A stretch of 64,000 nt of DNA from Lepisosteus oculatus (taxonomy: Eukaryota; Chordata; Actinopteri; Semionotiformes; Lepisosteidae): assembly GCF_040954835.1 (NCBI RefSeq), contig NC_090711.1:3417501-3481500 (forward strand), read 5' to 3'. The position numbers and the translations under genes were made by a program. This document shows, piece after piece, positions 60,263-64,000 of this stretch. The notes below the pieces were generated by a model. It worked only from the letters and a program-made list of their open reading frames with translations, did no database searches and was not told the origin of the DNA. How positions within the stretch are numbered: position 1 is the first letter of the stretch; each line of letters begins with the position of its first letter.

Positions 60263-60474
60263 GGGTTATTACAGTACCTGCTTGAATTAATCAAAGCCTT
60301 AATTGATCTAATATGATTGGAATTCTGATAAGAGTGCTTGGAAGTTTTTATTTCTATAGAAAAGTTTGGGGTTGCATTTTACCAATGAATTGCAATAGTA
60401 AAAGGCAAAGTTCAACATGTTTACGAAAAACAGAGAAGAGCTAAACACTCCAATTAATCCTCTTACTAAGTCTA

Positions 60475-60860
60475 TTAAGAGTTCAGTCGTGTAACTGAGG
60501 CCTTAGCTGGAATAGAACCCAGCTGCTCTGTGGTCCTCCTGTTCCTGATACTTTGCAGTAGGCATCCTTTGCCAAAACATCTGGAGACGATGGGTCGGCC
60601 AGAGTTGTCAGGTTTGTGGACTTTTGGAAGGAGGTAAAATTGAGATGGTTTGTCTCCTGAGGGAGTTCTTTTATTTCGGATGAGAAGAAAGGTGATGGAT
60701 ACCACTTCCTTTTGGTAGTTAGTGGTAGGATCCTGTGGGAGAGGACTGAAGGCAAATCGTTGGTAGGTGATCTGGAGGCTTCAATGACACCTGCCTTTGT
60801 CTGCTCGTTTAATGACAATATCGCCTCTATTGCAGAGATTTATTTGCCAAAACATGTTCA
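60475..60860 (-). mobile_element. Penelope-like element RT fragment, broken
   Basis: Minus-strand frames encode D-I-V-I-K-R-A-D-K-G and, further on, Q-F-Y-L-L-P-K-V-H-K-P followed by G-R-P-I-V-S. These motifs (V/I-I-K-x-A-D-K-G and Y-L-L-P-K-I/V-H-K-P..G-R-P-I-V-S) mark the N-terminal part of Penelope/Neptune-type reverse transcriptases. The frame is shifted between them and the catalytic D-D motif and GIY-YIG endonuclease are missing, so this is a dead remnant. Confidence 0.75.
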
Positions 60861-62697
60861 AAATGCATAATTTTGCTTAGAGCTGTAACGGTTTCCCTGT
60901 TTTAGGATTATGTAGGAGATCGGCTGTGCGCTGCCTGTGCATATGAAGCATGTAGATGATTAAAATGAATCCGTACAAAATGCTTTTTGCTTGGTGTTGG
61001 TGTTGAGTGGCAGAGTTGAGGAGTGAGTAAATGTAATTGTTTCAAGGTACTCAATACTGTCCTATCAAATTATAATGGAATGCCCTGTATAGCTGTTCAC
61101 TCTATTTGTAGTGTTTATTAACGCCGAATGCTCTAGTGTTGAATCCCATTAAATGTTCGCAAGTGTCTGTGGAGTGTTATGGGACCACTCTGCAGTTTGA
61201 TGTGGGCAGGGGTTCAGTGACTTCATGTGGCCTGGATTGCTCTTTCTTTACTCTTCCTTCTACAGTATATCCCCTGTTTTTACCCACTACCAACTGTCTG
61301 TAAACCCATGGGACTGCCTAGCCAGGACTGCTGTTGCCTTCAGGATTAAGCTAGCTCGTTGCAAGTCCTGGTCTATTACGAATTTACAGGACCAGGAATT
61401 ATCTCAGCGGTTTCTCCTATGGAACATACTGTATGTCCCAGAGGAAGAAATGAGAACATATCCTAAGGTCAAGTGAACGCTTCCCATATTGAATCATTAA
61501 CATTTTTGAACTAGTCAGTCCTGTAGAACAAATTGTAGGTAGAATAAAACTGATTTTCTGTTTTTTTTCTTTTTAAGCTTTTGTTCTAAGTTTCATATAA
61601 TGACTTGAATGATCTGATGCTTTTCATTTTTTTGCACTGAAATGTTGCATACTGTATGTGTTATGGAAGTTGACGGTCGCTAGTTTTCAATGTTAATTCT
61701 TTCTGGAAGACACTAAATAATAATCATGCTATCCTCCTTTCACTTTTAACAGTGTGGTGGGGAGGGAGAACCTAGATTCCCCACCTCTAAGTTGAACATG
61801 TGGACAGGACCAAACTGAAGAGAGGTCCTGTGCTCTCCTGGAAGCCAGCTCAAGCTTATAAACAGCAGCAAAGGAGGCCATTTACTACAGGTGAACAGCC
61901 ATGAGGATAAAGGTGTTTGTTAAAGTGTATACTGCACACTTAGGGGAAAAACAAACTTTAAAGGGTTCGTATGATACTTAATTGCCCTTTTGCAGGTCAT
62001 GAAACTGCATCTTCTGCTGGCCATTGCAATGGGCAGATATTAGAGCAAGTGCAGTATTTCTAGATATTGTTGGATGCACATGTTACACAAATGGGGGACC
62101 CCAAGTTCACCGATTGGACATGAGACCACAAATTAATTCAATTACATGGTAATGATACATTTAATAATTAGATCATTTTTGTGTCCGTCTGATCTCTGGG
62201 TGATGTTTGGTGACATTTTAAAAGGCTGAACTTCACACACAATATAGATCCCGATCTCTCTGACTGGGGGGTGAAAAGATGGGCACACAAAAGGCACGTC
62301 CGACATTTAGAGATGCGGTATTCCTGCTCTAATGAGACTTCATATGAATGGATTAGTGGGGGTGGAAAGGGGGAGGTCTGGGCTTGATCTGGCTTTTTAA
62401 AACATTAGCTGGGCTCAGAAGACTCGTGTCCATCTGTTTTAGTCTATTTGCACCTGCTCATCCAAAAAAAAGGCTGGATTTTTAATATGAATGATTTTAT
62501 GCAGGGCTGTATTTGTTGAAGACCTCGTCCGGGATGATTTCACAGGTTCACCAGCCAGTACAAATACACATGCTTAGTAATCCGTTAACCACTGCCACAC
62601 TCTGCTATATTACACAATTACCACACATTGAATTTTTTGGTGCACTGTATTATTGTTAATGGTCTTGCATGTGCTGACAGATCTTTTGCGCTAGCTA
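60861..62697. other. Gene-poor stretch
   Basis: No exon or known repeat was seen; only short chance frames. Confidence 0.4.
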
Positions 62698-62911
62698 CAG
62701 GGATTCTGCATGAATTCAATAAAATTACATAGGTCATGGACATGGTGGTTCTTTCCAAAACTAAATTGTCACTGAAACAAGAGCATCTTTTTCAGTCTTT
62801 TGTGTGGATATTATGCCTACATTGACTAATCTTGAGTGCATTGGTTTCTGAACAGAGGCTTTTATAAAGACAAAGATTCCATTCCTCGTGATGATAAATA
62901 ATCAGGCATTG
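62698..62911 (+). repeat. Diverged direct repeat, right copy
   Basis: This partner of the 59612-59835 segment shares agggattctgcatgaattca, actaaattgtcactgaaaca, gatattatgcctacattgac and cgtgatgataaataatcagg in the same order. Family unknown. Confidence 0.75.
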
Positions 62912-64000
62912 TTTTCAATAACTGCCTTTCATGGTTAAAATGCTGTTCAAAGCAGACAGAACATGAAACAAAACACAACATACACTGATAATAATTTAAG
63001 AGGCAGGGTATTTTGAACTTATTTACTGTGCTGAAGGAATGAGTAAGCTGTCTGATAACTGGTGGATGGATAGAAGCCATCAGTCTGCAGAAGGATGTTC
63101 AACAGCCAACAGCAGGTTTTTAATGTAGACCCTGGGCTGGGTGAAAGGTTGGGGTTAAGATAGAAGATATAACTTCATTTTCCATCTGAAAGGGTGGAAA
63201 TTTATCTTCGGCATCAGCATACAAAACAGAAAAAAAAAAAAAAACGACACTCAACCTAAAGTAAATACACAATAAAACAATAGTTTTAGACATGTAAACA
63301 ATACATACAGTACTGTATTCACACACCTCACACTGGGCCTATTACACTGGCATTGCACATGATCCGATGTGCTGGTGAACCTCAGGCTCAGGGCAGTTGT
63401 TGTTGTTGTTGCTGTTTTCGATGCTTTTAAGCAGGTTGGTACAAGTCCTGGGGTGGTCAACTTCGGTACTTAGGTTTCTTGTCATTGTCCGACTTCAAAA
63501 CATCAATTAAACACTGATGAATAATTGCTATATTAGCTCAGGTATGATCCAGTGGCCAGTGCAATACTAGCTCTGTGATAGAGTGTGGGCACCCTGGCAT
63601 CAGCTCTGTAAAGGCAACATTGAAAGGACTTTTTTTTTTCCAGTTGTATGTATCCGGGCCATTGTACCAAATCTGAAATGAAGGGAAGAAATGTGTACAA
63701 AATGTGATATTTCAGACCCAGAAATTTTTGAATAAAAACAGTCCTCTGTGAAGCAATGCAGAATTGAAGGGCTGGAATAAACAGGTCACGTGCTAAAGTG
63801 CCACCTATTTACATGATTTAGTCCTGTATATCTGGATGGTGCGATATTTTGACGTGATTCACATTAGCTTGCTTGAAAAATCTCAGTCTCTAAATCTCAC
63901 CCTTGACGTGATGCAGCCCTGAACTGATTCAGTCATGTCGATCTATCAGTGTCCTACCCGTTCACACTTTGACAGGTTTAATGTTGCGGTAGGTGCTAAT
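62912..64000. other. Gene-poor right end
   Basis: It contains an A15-type run near 63231-63245 and a short gttgttgttgttgttgct repeat near 63400. No gene was seen. Confidence 0.4.

Noticed and set aside
1..64000. CRISPR arrays, prokaryotic operons, integrated viral genes
   Set aside because: No regularly spaced repeats, no Shine-Dalgarno-linked gene runs, and no viral structural or replicase motifs were seen; the content is that of a vertebrate chromosome.

Overview
The window is vertebrate genomic DNA: spliced genes with GT-AG introns, CpG-rich promoters, and LINE, SINE and Penelope-like repeats. The repeats (5S-rRNA-headed SINE, tRNA-headed SINE, CR1/L2-type LINE tails, a Penelope-like fragment) and the protein sequences suggest a bony fish, perhaps an early-branching ray-finned fish such as a gar, bowfin or sturgeon. 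The lineage is an inference; the gene identities are firm.

Three protein genes were reconstructed exon by exon with consistent splice phases. (1) SDCBP2 (syntenin-2) on the + strand, coding 4604-14195, 8 coding exons, 300 aa, two tandem PDZ domains. (2) SNPH (syntaphilin) on the - strand, coding 20115-26804, 4 coding exons, 510 aa, with a coiled coil and a C-terminal membrane anchor; a long 3'UTR is likely between about 15.05 and 20.1 kb, and there are candidate upstream first exons near 36.8 and 28.7 kb. (3) RAD21L1 (meiotic cohesin kleisin) on the - strand, coding 38756-46255, 13 coding exons, 561 aa, with a CpG-rich promoter region at about 47.1-47.9 kb. Gene order and relative orientation (SDCBP2 convergent with SNPH, RAD21L1 co-directional behind SNPH) match human 20p13, which supports the ortholog calls. 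The three proteins act in separate processes (PDZ scaffolding and exosome sorting, mitochondrial docking in axons, meiotic chromosome axis), so the block is conserved synteny and not a pathway cluster.

Layout: 1-4.6 kb, LINE and SINE debris and the 5' side of SDCBP2 (non-coding exon not located); 4.6-14.9 kb, SDCBP2; 14.9-20.1 kb, converging 3' ends and putative SNPH 3'UTR; 20.1-36.9 kb, SNPH with repeat-laden upstream introns; 36.9-38.7 kb, AT-rich spacer; 38.7-47.9 kb, RAD21L1; 47.9-64 kb, gene-poor DNA with SINE tails, an orphan ORF, a Penelope-like RT fragment and a diverged direct-repeat pair.

No novel multi-gene system was found. The observations most worth checking are splice-level ones (a duplicated SNPH splice donor leading straight to a stop, a competing RAD21L1 acceptor that would truncate the protein, a 21-nt candidate RAD21L1 microexon), a perfect 16-bp hairpin in an SNPH intron, the repeated-element pair at 59.6/62.7 kb, and an orphan ORF at 49.7-50.2 kb.
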